Below are positions 23,441-30,337 of a DNA stretch of 37,983 nucleotides, piece by piece; positions within the stretch are counted from its first letter, which is position 1; every line of letters starts with the position of its first letter. The notes under the pieces are model-generated. The model made no database searches. It was not told the DNA's origin and saw only the letters and a program-made list of their open reading frames with translations. This stretch comes from Streptomyces tateyamensis (GTDB lineage: Bacteria; Actinomycetota; Actinomycetes; Streptomycetales; Streptomycetaceae): positions 1 through 37,983 of the forward strand of contig NZ_PYBW01000030.1 of assembly GCF_003205575.1 (NCBI RefSeq), given 5' to 3'. The translations under genes and the position numbers were made by a program.

Positions 23441-23875
23441 GGTGCTCTCCCTGTTGTCGATGTCCGCGCCGCGAGGGCGCCCAGCCGGTTCGTGATCAGG
23501 TCCCCGCACCTGCGGGAGGCACGCGCTGTACCGCGCGGGCAGGGTGGTGCAGCAAGATCACGAGACTCAGGAGCTGGCAGTGCGCCTCGGCGTGAAGATG
23601 AAGTGGGATTCCTGGCGCTGGACCAACAGGGTCAACCAGCCTTCCGTGCAGGCGAGTTGCCAAGACCAAGCGACCAGGATGAGAGCATGCCGAAGAGGAG
23701 GCGCACTACCGGCCATTGCAGTCCGTGCCGCAACGGACACTGACCGCACGCAGAATGATGACCTGCCGTCAGGGCGCTGGCAAGGGTTCGCGATTGGAAA
23801 ACTTTTCCTGTGAGCCAAGTTGTATGGGCTCGGCGCGGCCAAGCCACTACGATCAACCTGACCTGGGAGGTGACG
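23441..23875. promoter_or_regulatory. Divergent intergenic region with GGAAAA palindrome
   Basis: This 435-base stretch has no convincing gene. It separates the leftward SIR2-like gene from the rightward DUF5753 regulator and must hold both promoters. A palindrome GGAAAA-C-TTTTCC lies at 23796-23808, 68 bases before the regulator's start and next to an AT-rich patch unusual for this DNA. A possible rightward promoter, TTGGAA (23794) with TTGTAT (23820), has a long 20-base spacer and is weak. A TTGACC occurs on the minus strand near 23630, but no clear -10 follows. The palindrome is certain; its use as operator is inferred. Confidence 0.5.
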
Positions 23876-24733
23876 ATGTCCGGAGACCCCAACCCCCGAC
23901 GCCGGAGGCTGGGCGCCGAAGTGCGCCACCGCCGCGTGGAGCTCGGGTGGTCCCTGGAGACGTCGGCCAAGCAGCTCGGGTACGGATCAGCGGGTACCGC
24001 CCACAAGATCGAGTCTGGGCGCCAGAAGATCACCCTCCAGCAGCTCCCCCACTTCCTCAGCGTCCTTGGCGTCACCGAGCCTGCCGCTCAGGCGTTCTGG
24101 CGGGAGCTGGTGGTCAGTGCGAACAGCGACGACTGGGAAGCGCGCTTCCCCGGTGACGCGGACGACCCCTTCGGCAGCTACGCCACTGACATCGAACTTG
24201 CCAGATCCGCGTTCCTCTGGTCCCCGACCGCGCCCCACGGCTTGCTCCAGCATCCGCTCACCGAACGGGCGATCATCGAGGCGGACCTGGCGTGGAGCAC
24301 CCCGGACGACGTTGACCGGTTTGTCGGCGTGCGTGCCGACCTGCGTGAGCGCGTCCTCTCCCGGCAGCCGCCACCAGCGATCACCTCCGTCCTCACCGAA
24401 GGACAGCTTCGGCAGGAGATCGGCGGGCGAGCCGGCGTGCGCCGACAGGCCGCACACCTCGCAGAGCTGGCGAGGAGCGTGCCGGGCATCACGATCTTGG
24501 TGATCCCGTTCTCAGTCGGCGCGCACGCGGGGATCGACGGCCCCTTCATGCTGATGGAGTTCCCGACAGGCCGCAGCAGCGTCACCATTGAGGGTAGGCG
24601 GGCGGCTCTCCAGATCCACGAGGCCGACGTCGTCGCCGAGTACAAGCGCGTCAGCGAGCACATGGTGGACGATGCCCTCTCCGCCGAGGACTCCCTGACC
24701 TTCCTAGATCAACTCGCTGAGGAATACGCATGA
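23876..24733 (+). CDS. XRE regulator with DUF5753 domain (Scr1/WhiJ-like)
   Basis: The ATG at 23876 follows GGGAGGTGACG and gives 285 residues. Residues 8-75 are an XRE helix-turn-helix: LGAEVRHRRVELGWSLETSA, KQLGYGSAGTAHKIESGRQ, then LQQLPHFLSVLGV. The remaining 200 residues match the DUF5753 pattern, with ELARSAFLWSPTAPHGLLQHP, ADLRERVLSRQPPPAITSVL, LAELARSVPGITILVIPF and GPFMLMEFP. In streptomycetes such proteins pair with a small DUF397 protein encoded directly downstream. WhiJ- and Scr1-type pairs affect development, antibiotic production or toxin-antitoxin behaviour. Here the DUF397 gene overlaps by ATGA. Divergence from the SIR2-like operon makes that operon a candidate target. Confidence 0.88.
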   Translation: MSGDPNPRRRRLGAEVRHRRVELGWSLETSAKQLGYGSAGTAHKIESGRQKITLQQLPHFLSVLGVTEPAAQAFWRELVVSANSDDWEARFPGDADDPFGSYATDIELARSAFLWSPTAPHGLLQHPLTERAIIEADLAWSTPDDVDRFVGVRADLRERVLSRQPPPAITSVLTEGQLRQEIGGRAGVRRQAAHLAELARSVPGITILVIPFSVGAHAGIDGPFMLMEFPTGRSSVTIEGRRAALQIHEADVVAEYKRVSEHMVDDALSAEDSLTFLDQLAEEYA

Positions 24734-25239
24734 CCCTGCACGTCGGCGGCCCTGTCCCCAACGTACGGCGCATCGACGCCGATCCCGTGTGGCTGGCCCT
24801 ACAGCTTGCCCAGGCTGAGTGGCGGTCCGCCAGCACCGGCGGGTCGAACTGCGCCGAAGTCGCTCTCCTGCCACGCGAGATCACCGCCGTGCGCGATTCC
24901 GTCAACCCCGACCTGCCCCCCTTGGTCGTGTCCGATGCAGGGTTCGGGCAGTTCACGGACGCGGTCACCACGAACCTCCTGAACAGGCCCCTTCACCTCG
25001 ACGCAGACCCGGTCACGGCGATCGGCAAGAACTCCCTTTCCACCGAGTGGCTGACGGCTCAACTCGACTTCTCTCCCTGGCGGTTCGGCGGCACGGAGAG
25101 CCTCGGCGTGGCCTTCCTGCCCCGCGGGGTCACGGCGCTTTGCAGCCCGCGCACCGAGGACGGGCGATTCCTGATCTTCGCGCAGTCCGAGATCGCCGAC
25201 TTCTTCACGGGTATCAGAGCTGGACTCTTTCGCCGCTGA
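24730..25239 (+). CDS. Tandem DUF397 protein (partner of the DUF5753 regulator)
   Basis: The ATG overlaps the regulator stop (ATGA); the product has 169 residues, over twice the usual 60-80 of DUF397 proteins. The first DUF397 copy is clear at about residues 31-82: EWRSASTGGSNCAEVALLP, ITAVRDSVNPDLPPLVVSD, FGQFTDAV. A second, degenerate copy occupies about residues 113-167: DFSPWRFGGTESLGVAFLP, VTALCSPRTEDGRFLIFAQ, EIADFFTGIRAG. In the second copy SNCAEV is replaced by TESLGV, with the Cys lost. DUF397 proteins are thought to modulate their paired XRE protein, and the overlap suggests equimolar production. The duplication looks like an internal tandem event with later divergence. Confidence 0.82.
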   Translation: MTLHVGGPVPNVRRIDADPVWLALQLAQAEWRSASTGGSNCAEVALLPREITAVRDSVNPDLPPLVVSDAGFGQFTDAVTTNLLNRPLHLDADPVTAIGKNSLSTEWLTAQLDFSPWRFGGTESLGVAFLPRGVTALCSPRTEDGRFLIFAQSEIADFFTGIRAGLFRR

Positions 25240-25278
25240 TGAGACGCCAGTTGCTGGGGGCGAGGCCGGCTGCTCTCG

Positions 25279-25686
25279 TCACCGCATTGCGTCGTCAAGG
25301 TAAGCCTGTACCGGCTCGAACAGGCCGTACGGAACGTACTCCGGGATCTGGGCGGAAGTGATCCACGCGAGAGCGGCCAGTTCCTCGGTGTCGACCACCG
25401 TGGCCGGGCCGGTCACGACCTCGCACGCGGTGTACGACATCTGGCGACCAGTCTTCGGGTGGACGCGCTCGCCGAGCAGAAGTACGGCTTTGACAGTCAG
25501 GCCGACCTCTTCCGCGGTCTCCCGGACGGCGGCCTTTTCCGGGGTTTCGCCCGTCTCGATCTCACCGGCCGGGAACTGCCACGACAGCTCGCCTTCGGCG
25601 ACGCGGCGCTGAACCATGAGGACTCGGCCCTCGTGGACGATGATGGCGGCGGCGATGCCCGGCTTAGTGCTGCTCGGCTCGGTCAT
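25279..25686 (-). CDS. NUDIX hydrolase (MutT-type)
   Basis: A 135-residue single-domain protein with a perfect Nudix box at residues 41-63: GEIETGE, TPEKAAV, RETAEEVGL. The preceding VLMVQRRVAEGELSWQFPAG is the usual strand-loop leading into the box. The size suits MutT-like enzymes that hydrolyse nucleoside triphosphates or other nucleoside diphosphate derivatives. The gene overlaps the end of the HTH-NUDIX gene by 23 bases and is convergent with the DUF397 gene at 25239. An intact enzyme coupled to a degenerate, regulator-like paralogue suggests one senses what the other degrades. The family is certain and the substrate unknown. Confidence 0.92.
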   Translation of the reverse strand: MTEPSSTKPGIAAAIIVHEGRVLMVQRRVAEGELSWQFPAGEIETGETPEKAAVRETAEEVGLTVKAVLLLGERVHPKTGRQMSYTACEVVTGPATVVDTEELAALAWITSAQIPEYVPYGLFEPVQAYLDDAMR

Positions 25687-26326
25687 TCTGGGGCTCCTCC
25701 AGGGCGGCCAGGATGGGCGGGAAGATCGTATCGACAGGGATGAAGCGGGGCACCGCGTTTCTCGGAACCCACATCACGTCCGCGTTCTCGATCATGTCCT
25801 GATTCTGGGCGTCACCAGCGAGATACTCAGTGAGGTAGTACTGGCACCACACTCCGGTGGCAGGGTGGAGCCGCCCGCCTAGGTCTTCGCGGATCGCGCA
25901 GTGGACACCGGTCTCAGCGAGCGTCTCGCGGACGGCTGCCGACTCCGGGCTTCCGCCCGGCTTGATGACGCCAGCCGGGAACTGCCAGCGGATGCCGGCG
26001 GTCTCGTCGTCGCGGCGGCAGACGAGCAGAACTTCGGACTCGCGCACCACGACCGCGATAGCGACCCGCAATGCCTGGGCGGCCTGGCTGCTGGGTTCGG
26101 CGCTCTGGAGCGCGAACCGCTTCTGCACGGCGGGCGGTGCCGTCTCCAAGGTCTTGTCGAGGAGCTGGCGCATCTCGGGGCGCGGGACCAGATCCGGGTT
26201 CTGGTGCCAGGCGGCCACCGTCCGCAGGCCGATGCCGAGGCGGGTGGAGAACGCCTCATTGGTGTCGCGCAGGGCTTCTTGGAGTTGGCAGGCGGACGCC
26301 CCCGTCCAGGTCACGACCACGTCCAC
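25664..26326 (-). CDS. HTH-NUDIX fusion with degenerate Nudix box
   Basis: The GTG at 26326 has GGAGGGGG upstream and gives 220 residues. Residues 12-62 resemble an XRE-type helix-turn-helix (LQEALRDTNEAFSTRLGIG, LRTVAAWHQNP, RQLLDKTLETA). Residues 85-215 are a Nudix domain, but the box at 119-141 departs from consensus: the Glu after GX5 is Gly125 (GVIKPGG), and the first of the paired Glu is Ala137 (RETLAETG). Loss of two acidic positions suggests weak or no hydrolysis. Regulators built from an HTH and a Nudix-like sensor domain are known (NrtR type, for ADP-ribose or NAD-related ligands), though domain order and HTH class differ. It is probably a ligand-responsive regulator. Confidence 0.78.
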   Translation of the reverse strand: MDVVVTWTGASACQLQEALRDTNEAFSTRLGIGLRTVAAWHQNPDLVPRPEMRQLLDKTLETAPPAVQKRFALQSAEPSSQAAQALRVAIAVVVRESEVLLVCRRDDETAGIRWQFPAGVIKPGGSPESAAVRETLAETGVHCAIREDLGGRLHPATGVWCQYYLTEYLAGDAQNQDMIENADVMWVPRNAVPRFIPVDTIFPPILAALEEPQNDRAEQH

Positions 26327-26357
26327 CTGCTGCCCCCTCCTAGAAACCGATGGTTGG

Positions 26358-26900
26358 CTACGCCTTGCTCTTCGCTTCGAGCACCGGGCGCAGGAGTCGC
26401 AGCGGGGTGCTCCAGTCGTACTGGTCCCGGCCGCCGCCGGCCTTCGGCTTGTGGGGGACGTAGTCGCCGAACAACACGCCCATCGCCTTGAGGCGCTCCA
26501 CGTTGGCCCCGTAGGCGGGGTGGGCAGCCTGGGCGGAGTTGACGTAGGGCTGCGCGGCGACGGGGATGCCCAGGCCGTAGGACTCGGTGAGGATGCCCAG
26601 CAGCAGGGTGTCTGCGTGGCCGTCGGCCCACTTGTTGATCGTGTTGAAGGTGGCGGGGGCGACGGCGATGGCGTCGGCCGGCGGTAGCGAGGCCGGGACG
26701 TCGGGGGTGCGCCAGGCCGAGCGGATCGGGTAGCCGGTCTGCTGCTCGATGGCGGCCTGGTCGACGAACTCCATGGCGTTCGGGGTGGCCACCACTCCGA
26801 CCCGCCACCCTTCTGCTTGGGCCGCCGTGATCAGCGTGCCGACGTCGTCGGCGACGCCGGAGGCGCAGACGGCGACGTACAGGAAGGGCTGGCTGTTCAA
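26358..26900 (-). CDS. HFCD-type flavoprotein
   Basis: The TTG at 26900 overlaps the stop of the XRE-TPR gene (TTGA) with GGGAG upstream, giving 180 residues. The fold is that of homo-oligomeric flavin-containing cysteine decarboxylases: N-terminal LYVAVCASGVADDVGTLITA, GWRVGVVATPNAMEFVD, DAIAVAPATFNTINKWADG (the conserved PASANT-like flavin motif) and NTINKWADGHADTLL. The family includes phosphopantothenoylcysteine decarboxylase and lantibiotic peptide decarboxylases, but many actinobacterial copies beside XRE regulators have no assigned reaction. The canonical active-site His is not evident, so an FMN-binding sensor or accessory role is possible. Translational coupling to the regulator is clear. 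Confidence 0.8.
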   Translation of the reverse strand: MNSQPFLYVAVCASGVADDVGTLITAAQAEGWRVGVVATPNAMEFVDQAAIEQQTGYPIRSAWRTPDVPASLPPADAIAVAPATFNTINKWADGHADTLLLGILTESYGLGIPVAAQPYVNSAQAAHPAYGANVERLKAMGVLFGDYVPHKPKAGGGRDQYDWSTPLRLLRPVLEAKSKA

Positions 26901-28174
26901 GGTCGGACTCCCAACTCGCGGCTGAACTGGCGGAGCTCCGGCAGCGCACCGCGGCGGTCGCGGGCCGTCATGTCGGCCACCAGCTCCCGGATGTCGGGGC
27001 GGCGCCGGATGTCCTCGGCCGCGTGCCGTTCGGCGATGCGCAGGGCGCGGTAGCCCTCGAACAGTTTGCCTTGTTGGTTGAACGCTCGTGCGAGGTCCAC
27101 CCACAGTGCTGCCTGCCGCTCGGGGGCGGGGATGCGGCGGCGGAGGAGCGGCCGGGCGGCCTCGACGGCCGTGCCGGCGTCGCCGAGGGCGACGGCGGCC
27201 GACACCCGGTGCAGGGCAACGTTGGTGGGGCTGAAGTTCGCCCAGGCGTCGGGGCGGTCGCGGTCGACGTACCGGGCGACTTCGTCGGCCTGGTCCAGCA
27301 GCTCGGTGGTGGTGGAACGGTCTCCGCCGGTACTGGCGGCCGTCACCCCTCGCAGCAGCATCAGGCCGAAGGCGGCAAGATCGCCGGGCTCGCGCTGGTC
27401 GTAGTGGCCGCCGAGCTGGTCGGCGGTGTGGCGGACCATCGTGACGGCCGGGAGGTGGTGGCGCTCGCGGGCCATCAGGTGGGTCTGCACCCGGACGCTG
27501 GAAGCCAGGACTGTCGGGTTGCCACTGCGTTCGGCCTCGCTCATCGCCCGTCCCACCGCGAGCCAGGCGCTGCCGGTGTCGCCGAGCTTGATCAGCATGC
27601 TGACAGCGGTCTGGTAGGCGGTAGCAGTGAGGCCGGCCAAGGTCAGGTCGTCGGGGCTCTCGTGCTGGGCACGGCGGAGGTCGGCGAGCAGGGTGGGCAA
27701 TAGGGCTTCGAGTTCGGTGTAGCGGCAGCTGTAGAGGTGGCGGCGGGCTTTGGCCAGCTCGTGGCGCAGGGTGGCCTGGGTGAGCGGCTGCCGGTCAGGC
27801 AGCGGGGTGACCGTGGGCAGGAGGGCCTGGACGAGTTCCAGGCTGGTGGTGAGCGAGCGGGCCGGGGTTGCAAGGGCGGCCACTCCGGCCGCCACGAAGC
27901 CTCGCCGATACATGTCGTCCGTCCTGGTGTCCGCGCTGCTGGGGGAGGCGGTCAGGCCCAAGCTCTCCAGGGGGATGTCGAGTTCCGCCGCGACGGCCCG
28001 TAGGACTCGTACGTCGTCGGTTCCGCTTCCCCTCTCCAGTCGGCTCAGCTTCGACTGGTGGTAGCCCAGCGCGGAAGCCACGTTCTCCTGCGACCGGCCG
28101 GCGGCCCTGCGGGCACGCCGGATCACCGATCCGATCTGGCGTGCGTCGATGGGCGCGCGGACGGCCTCCGACAT
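26897..28174 (-). CDS. XRE regulator with TPR-like repeat domain
   Basis: The ATG at 28174 has AGGAGG close upstream and gives 425 residues. Residues 14-72 are an XRE helix-turn-helix: IGSVIRRARRAAGRSQENVA, ALGYHQSKLSRLERG, then VLRAVAAELDIPL. The remaining 330 residues are helical and Ala/Leu-rich, with TPR-like helix pairs (LTQATLRHELAKARRHLYS, RYTELEALLPTLLADLRRA, VSMLIKLGDTGSAWLAVGRA, AVALGDAGTAVEAARPLL). This architecture is common among streptomycete regulators that sense peptides or small ligands. A 23-bp imperfect palindrome at 28246-28268 lies in its promoter region and may be its operator. It forms a coupled pair with the flavoprotein gene. Confidence 0.85.
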   Translation of the reverse strand: MSEAVRAPIDARQIGSVIRRARRAAGRSQENVASALGYHQSKLSRLERGSGTDDVRVLRAVAAELDIPLESLGLTASPSSADTRTDDMYRRGFVAAGVAALATPARSLTTSLELVQALLPTVTPLPDRQPLTQATLRHELAKARRHLYSCRYTELEALLPTLLADLRRAQHESPDDLTLAGLTATAYQTAVSMLIKLGDTGSAWLAVGRAMSEAERSGNPTVLASSVRVQTHLMARERHHLPAVTMVRHTADQLGGHYDQREPGDLAAFGLMLLRGVTAASTGGDRSTTTELLDQADEVARYVDRDRPDAWANFSPTNVALHRVSAAVALGDAGTAVEAARPLLRRRIPAPERQAALWVDLARAFNQQGKLFEGYRALRIAERHAAEDIRRRPDIRELVADMTARDRRGALPELRQFSRELGVRP

Positions 28175-28245
28175 AGCTCCTCCTGCCGCTTTCACCCTGC
28201 CTGGTGCGGGCTTCGCTGGCCGATCTGGATCAAGACGTTATGCAC

Positions 28246-28268
28246 GTTCTGCATGATCCATGCGGAAC
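28246..28268. promoter_or_regulatory. Imperfect 23-bp palindrome, candidate operator
   Basis: The left half GTTCTGCATG and right half CATGCGGAAC are inverted copies with one mismatch around a three-base ATC centre. The site lies about 75 bases upstream of the XRE-TPR start. Flanking TGCA and TGCG extend partial symmetry. XRE regulators often bind such sites in their own promoters. The symmetry is seen; binding is inferred. Confidence 0.5.
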
Positions 28269-28349
28269 ATGCGACTGAGCGAACCGGACTGCTTCTTCAT
28301 GGAGTTGACTAGTCGTCGACCACGTCGTCCGTGAAGAGGAGCAGTGCCC

Positions 28350-28397
28350 ATGTCGCCGAGCCGGTCGCAGTCCTCCACCCCGACTGCTGCACCGTAG
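28350..28397 (+). CDS. Possible 15-residue leader peptide
   Basis: ATG at 28350 is preceded by AAGAGGAG at a proper distance and the frame closes at TAG 28395-28397, giving MSPSRSQSSTPTAAP. Two bases later a hairpin starts. A short translated frame ending at the foot of a terminator-like hairpin is the layout of transcription attenuators. Composition (Ser, Pro, Thr, Ala) does not point to a particular amino-acid signal. It may also be chance; nothing confirms translation. Confidence 0.3.
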   Translation: MSPSRSQSSTPTAAP

Positions 28398-28399
28398 GT

Positions 28400-28430
28400 G
28401 CACCACCGCCGCACTGCGGCGGCATGGTGC
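28400..28430 (+). terminator. Hairpin after the short leader frame
   Basis: CCGCCGC (28406-28412) pairs with GCGGCGG (28416-28422) around a three-base ACT loop. GCACCA (28400-28405) pairs with TGGTGC (28425-28430) across a two-base bulge, for 13 pairs in all. No T-run follows. It begins two bases after the stop of the 28350 frame and lies 250 bases before the NDPK gene, so it could be an attenuator or a stray terminator. Confidence 0.5.
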
Positions 28431-28681
28431 CGGACCGGCGGTGACTCCAGACTGGGGACTGCGGCGAGAACTCGGGCCCACACAGACAGTTGAGAGTTCG
28501 GTCGTGCCCGAGTCTAGGTCAGTGTCGACCCCCGCGAGGGGTGATCGCCAAGAGGGCCACCTGGCTCCTCGGCTGGCCAACTCGACGTATCGAAAACTGG
28601 CGAGTCCGCGCCGGTAACCTCGTGTCCAGACGTGCCCCGATGCACCGTCAGTTCGTGATTCTGGTAGGGGAAAGGGAACAC

Positions 28682-29191
28682 ATGACCGAGGAGACCCAGA
28701 GCCAGATTGAGCGCACGCTTGTGCTGCTCAAGCCCGATGCGATGGCCCGTGGTCTGGCCGGCCAGATCCTGGCGCGGTTCGAGACCACCGCGCTCAAGGT
28801 CGTCGGTACGAAGATGAAGTGGATGGACGCCGAGTTCACCCGAAAGCACTACGCGGACCTGGAGGAGCGCCTGGGCTCCGAGGTCTACAACATGACCGCC
28901 ACCTTCATGCAGCAGGGCCCGGTCATGGCCCTGGTCCTGGAGGGCTACGACGCCATCGCCACGGTGCGCAAGATCGTGGGCAGCACCTACCCGGACCAGG
29001 CTCCGGCCGGCACCATCCGCGGCGACTTCTCGCACATGAGTCGGGGCGCCAGCGTGGCCGTCGGCAAGGCGGTCGCCAACCTGGTCCACGCCTCCGGCAA
29101 CCGCGAGGAGGCCGCGCAGGAAGTCGATCTCTGGTTCGCCAAGGACGAGCTGTTCGACTACAAGACGCTCGCCGAAACGTACAACTGCTGA
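28682..29191 (+). CDS. ndk: Nucleoside diphosphate kinase, atypical class
   Basis: The ATG at 28682 follows a purine-rich ribosome site; the product has 169 residues against about 137 for the usual streptomycete enzyme. Family motifs are intact: TLVLLKPDAMARG at residues 12-24, GPVMALVLEGYDAIATVRKIVG, PAGTIRGDF and catalytic His136 in NLVHASGN. Two features depart from the housekeeping form: an insertion of about 20 residues between TIRGDF and the His loop (SHMSRGASVAVGKAV), and HASGN in place of HGSD. NDPKs of this longer type occur in scattered bacteria and archaea. A plasmid-borne, operon-leading copy suggests provision or interconversion of a particular NTP for the downstream genes. Confidence 0.88.
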   Translation: MTEETQSQIERTLVLLKPDAMARGLAGQILARFETTALKVVGTKMKWMDAEFTRKHYADLEERLGSEVYNMTATFMQQGPVMALVLEGYDAIATVRKIVGSTYPDQAPAGTIRGDFSHMSRGASVAVGKAVANLVHASGNREEAAQEVDLWFAKDELFDYKTLAETYNC

Positions 29192-29266
29192 GACGTCGGG
29201 CGTCACTCCGGTGGCGCTGCCCGAGTTCAACACGACGGAACGACTGGCACGACGAGAGGGCGCATC

Positions 29267-29566
29267 ATGACGAGCACGACCCGCACGGCTTCTGCGGCTG
29301 AGCTGGAAGCGGCGTTCCAGCAGGAGCTGACGACGGACCGCTGGACGGCGGCCGAGACGGCGTACGCGCTGGCGCTGCTGCTGCGCGACGCGGGCGCGTG
29401 GGACACCTCGCGCGAGTGGGTTCGGCAGTGCCTCCAGCTGTTGGAGGGCTTCCCGTCCGACACCGAGGAGCAGGTGGCCACCCGGCGGATCAGCGTCGGC
29501 GGCGTGCCGCTGCCGACCTACCTGCACGAAGGCGTGGTCCGCGAGCGGTTCGGCGAGCTGGCCTGA
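29267..29566 (+). CDS. Small hypothetical helical protein
   Basis: A 99-residue protein with GAGAGGG upstream of its ATG. The first 70 residues are predicted helical (ELEAAFQQELTTDRWTAAET, YALALLLRDAGAWDTSREWV); the last part is strand-like (RRISVGGVPLPTYLHEGVV). The sequence looks like a conserved small streptomycete protein, but no family is recognised. It lies 75 bases after the NDPK gene and is followed by a strong hairpin at 29577-29621, so it may end a two-gene transcript. No catalytic motif is visible. Confidence 0.6.
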   Translation: MTSTTRTASAAELEAAFQQELTTDRWTAAETAYALALLLRDAGAWDTSREWVRQCLQLLEGFPSDTEEQVATRRISVGGVPLPTYLHEGVVRERFGELA

Positions 29567-29576
29567 CACACAGGCT

Positions 29577-29621
29577 GCCGGTGGTGCGGTCAGGGGAACA
29601 CTGACCGGCCGCACCACCGGC
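29577..29621 (+). terminator. Long hairpin after the small hypothetical gene
   Basis: GCCGGTGGTGCGG (29577-29589) pairs exactly with CCGCACCACCGGC (29609-29621). An inner stem GGTCAG/CTGACC, sharing two bases with the outer stem, closes over a seven-base loop. The position eleven bases after the stop at 29566 fits a terminator or a partial readthrough barrier before the CYTH gene. No T-run follows. Confidence 0.7.
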
Positions 29622-29717
29622 GCACCATCAACTTCATACCGCTCACCGGGCCGGCCAGGGGTACCTGCTGCCGATCCGGCCCCATCAGCCATGCCCGAAT
29701 CAGGAAGGACGACTGCC

Positions 29718-30296
29718 TTGGCCGTCGAGATCGAGATGCGTACCAGGTTCGACAAGAGCGCCCACGACGCGCTGGTGGAGCGGCTGGTCCGCGACGGTGA
29801 GGACCTGGGTCAGGACAACAAGCTGATCCACTTCTTCGTGCTGCCGGACCAGCTGCTGAAGGTGACCGACAACCAGTCCACCGGCACCGCCAAGATCACG
29901 CTCAAGGACAGCAAGATCGGGCAGGGCGCGGCGTTCGGTGAGACCGAGTTCCCGATCGCGCAGGAGGACGTGCCTGCGGCCGTCCGGCTGTTCGGCGCGC
30001 TCGGCTTCGAGGGCGCCCGGCACGAGGCGTTCAACTTCCGCCGCAACTTCCGCTTCCAGGGCGTGGAGATCGCGGTCAAGTGGAGCGAGGCGTGGGGATA
30101 CCACGCCGAGTTCGAGGTGCTGTTGCCCGACGGCGCTTCGGACGCGGCCAAGGCCGAGGCCACCGCCACGATCACCGACGCCGCCGCCGAACTGGGCGTC
30201 GCTCTGATGAGCGAGGAGGAGCTGGCCGCCTTCACCGCCGCCTTCGAGGCCGAGGAGGCCGCGCGCAAGGCCGCCCAGTCCGCCGAGATTCGGTAG
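29718..30296 (+). CDS. CYTH-domain protein (triphosphate tunnel family)
   Basis: A TTG at 29718 is preferred because GGAAGGACG at 29702-29710 lies just before it and the ExExR signature then falls at the very N-terminus, as in the family; an ATG at 29691 would place this ribosome site inside the gene. The 192-residue product begins LAVEIEMRTRF, with Glu-x-Glu-x-Arg. It continues with strands rich in Lys/Arg and Glu (KLIHFFVLPDQLLKVT, TAKITLKDSK, FNFRRNFRFQGVEIAVKWSE, HAEFEVLL) as in a triphosphate tunnel, and ends in an Ala-rich helix. CYTH enzymes hydrolyse inorganic or organic triphosphates, or make cAMP (class IV cyclases). The substrate here is unknown. Confidence 0.72.
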   Translation: MAVEIEMRTRFDKSAHDALVERLVRDGEDLGQDNKLIHFFVLPDQLLKVTDNQSTGTAKITLKDSKIGQGAAFGETEFPIAQEDVPAAVRLFGALGFEGARHEAFNFRRNFRFQGVEIAVKWSEAWGYHAEFEVLLPDGASDAAKAEATATITDAAAELGVALMSEEELAAFTAAFEAEEAARKAAQSAEIR

Positions 30297-30337
30297 GGCA
30301 TCCAACCGTCCTAACCACCGAGGGGGTGGGCCGCACC

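Larger units (their letters stand above)
28175..28681. promoter_or_regulatory. Divergent intergenic region, XRE-TPR / NDPK operon
   Basis: This 507-base gap carries several signals. An imperfect palindrome at 28246-28268 reads GTTCTGCATG-ATC-CATGCGGAAC. A 15-codon open frame with a strong ribosome site lies at 28350-28397 and is followed directly by a hairpin at 28400-28430. A possible promoter for the rightward operon has TTGAGA near 28490 and TAGGTC about 19 bases on. AAGGGGAAAGGGAA-like purines precede the NDPK start. The promoter call is weak; the repeats and hairpin are read directly. Confidence 0.5.

Noticed and set aside
23544..24075. Short frames on both strands between the SIR2-like and DUF5753 genes
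   Set aside because: None has a ribosome site or recognisable protein character; the longer ones run antisense into the DUF5753 gene.
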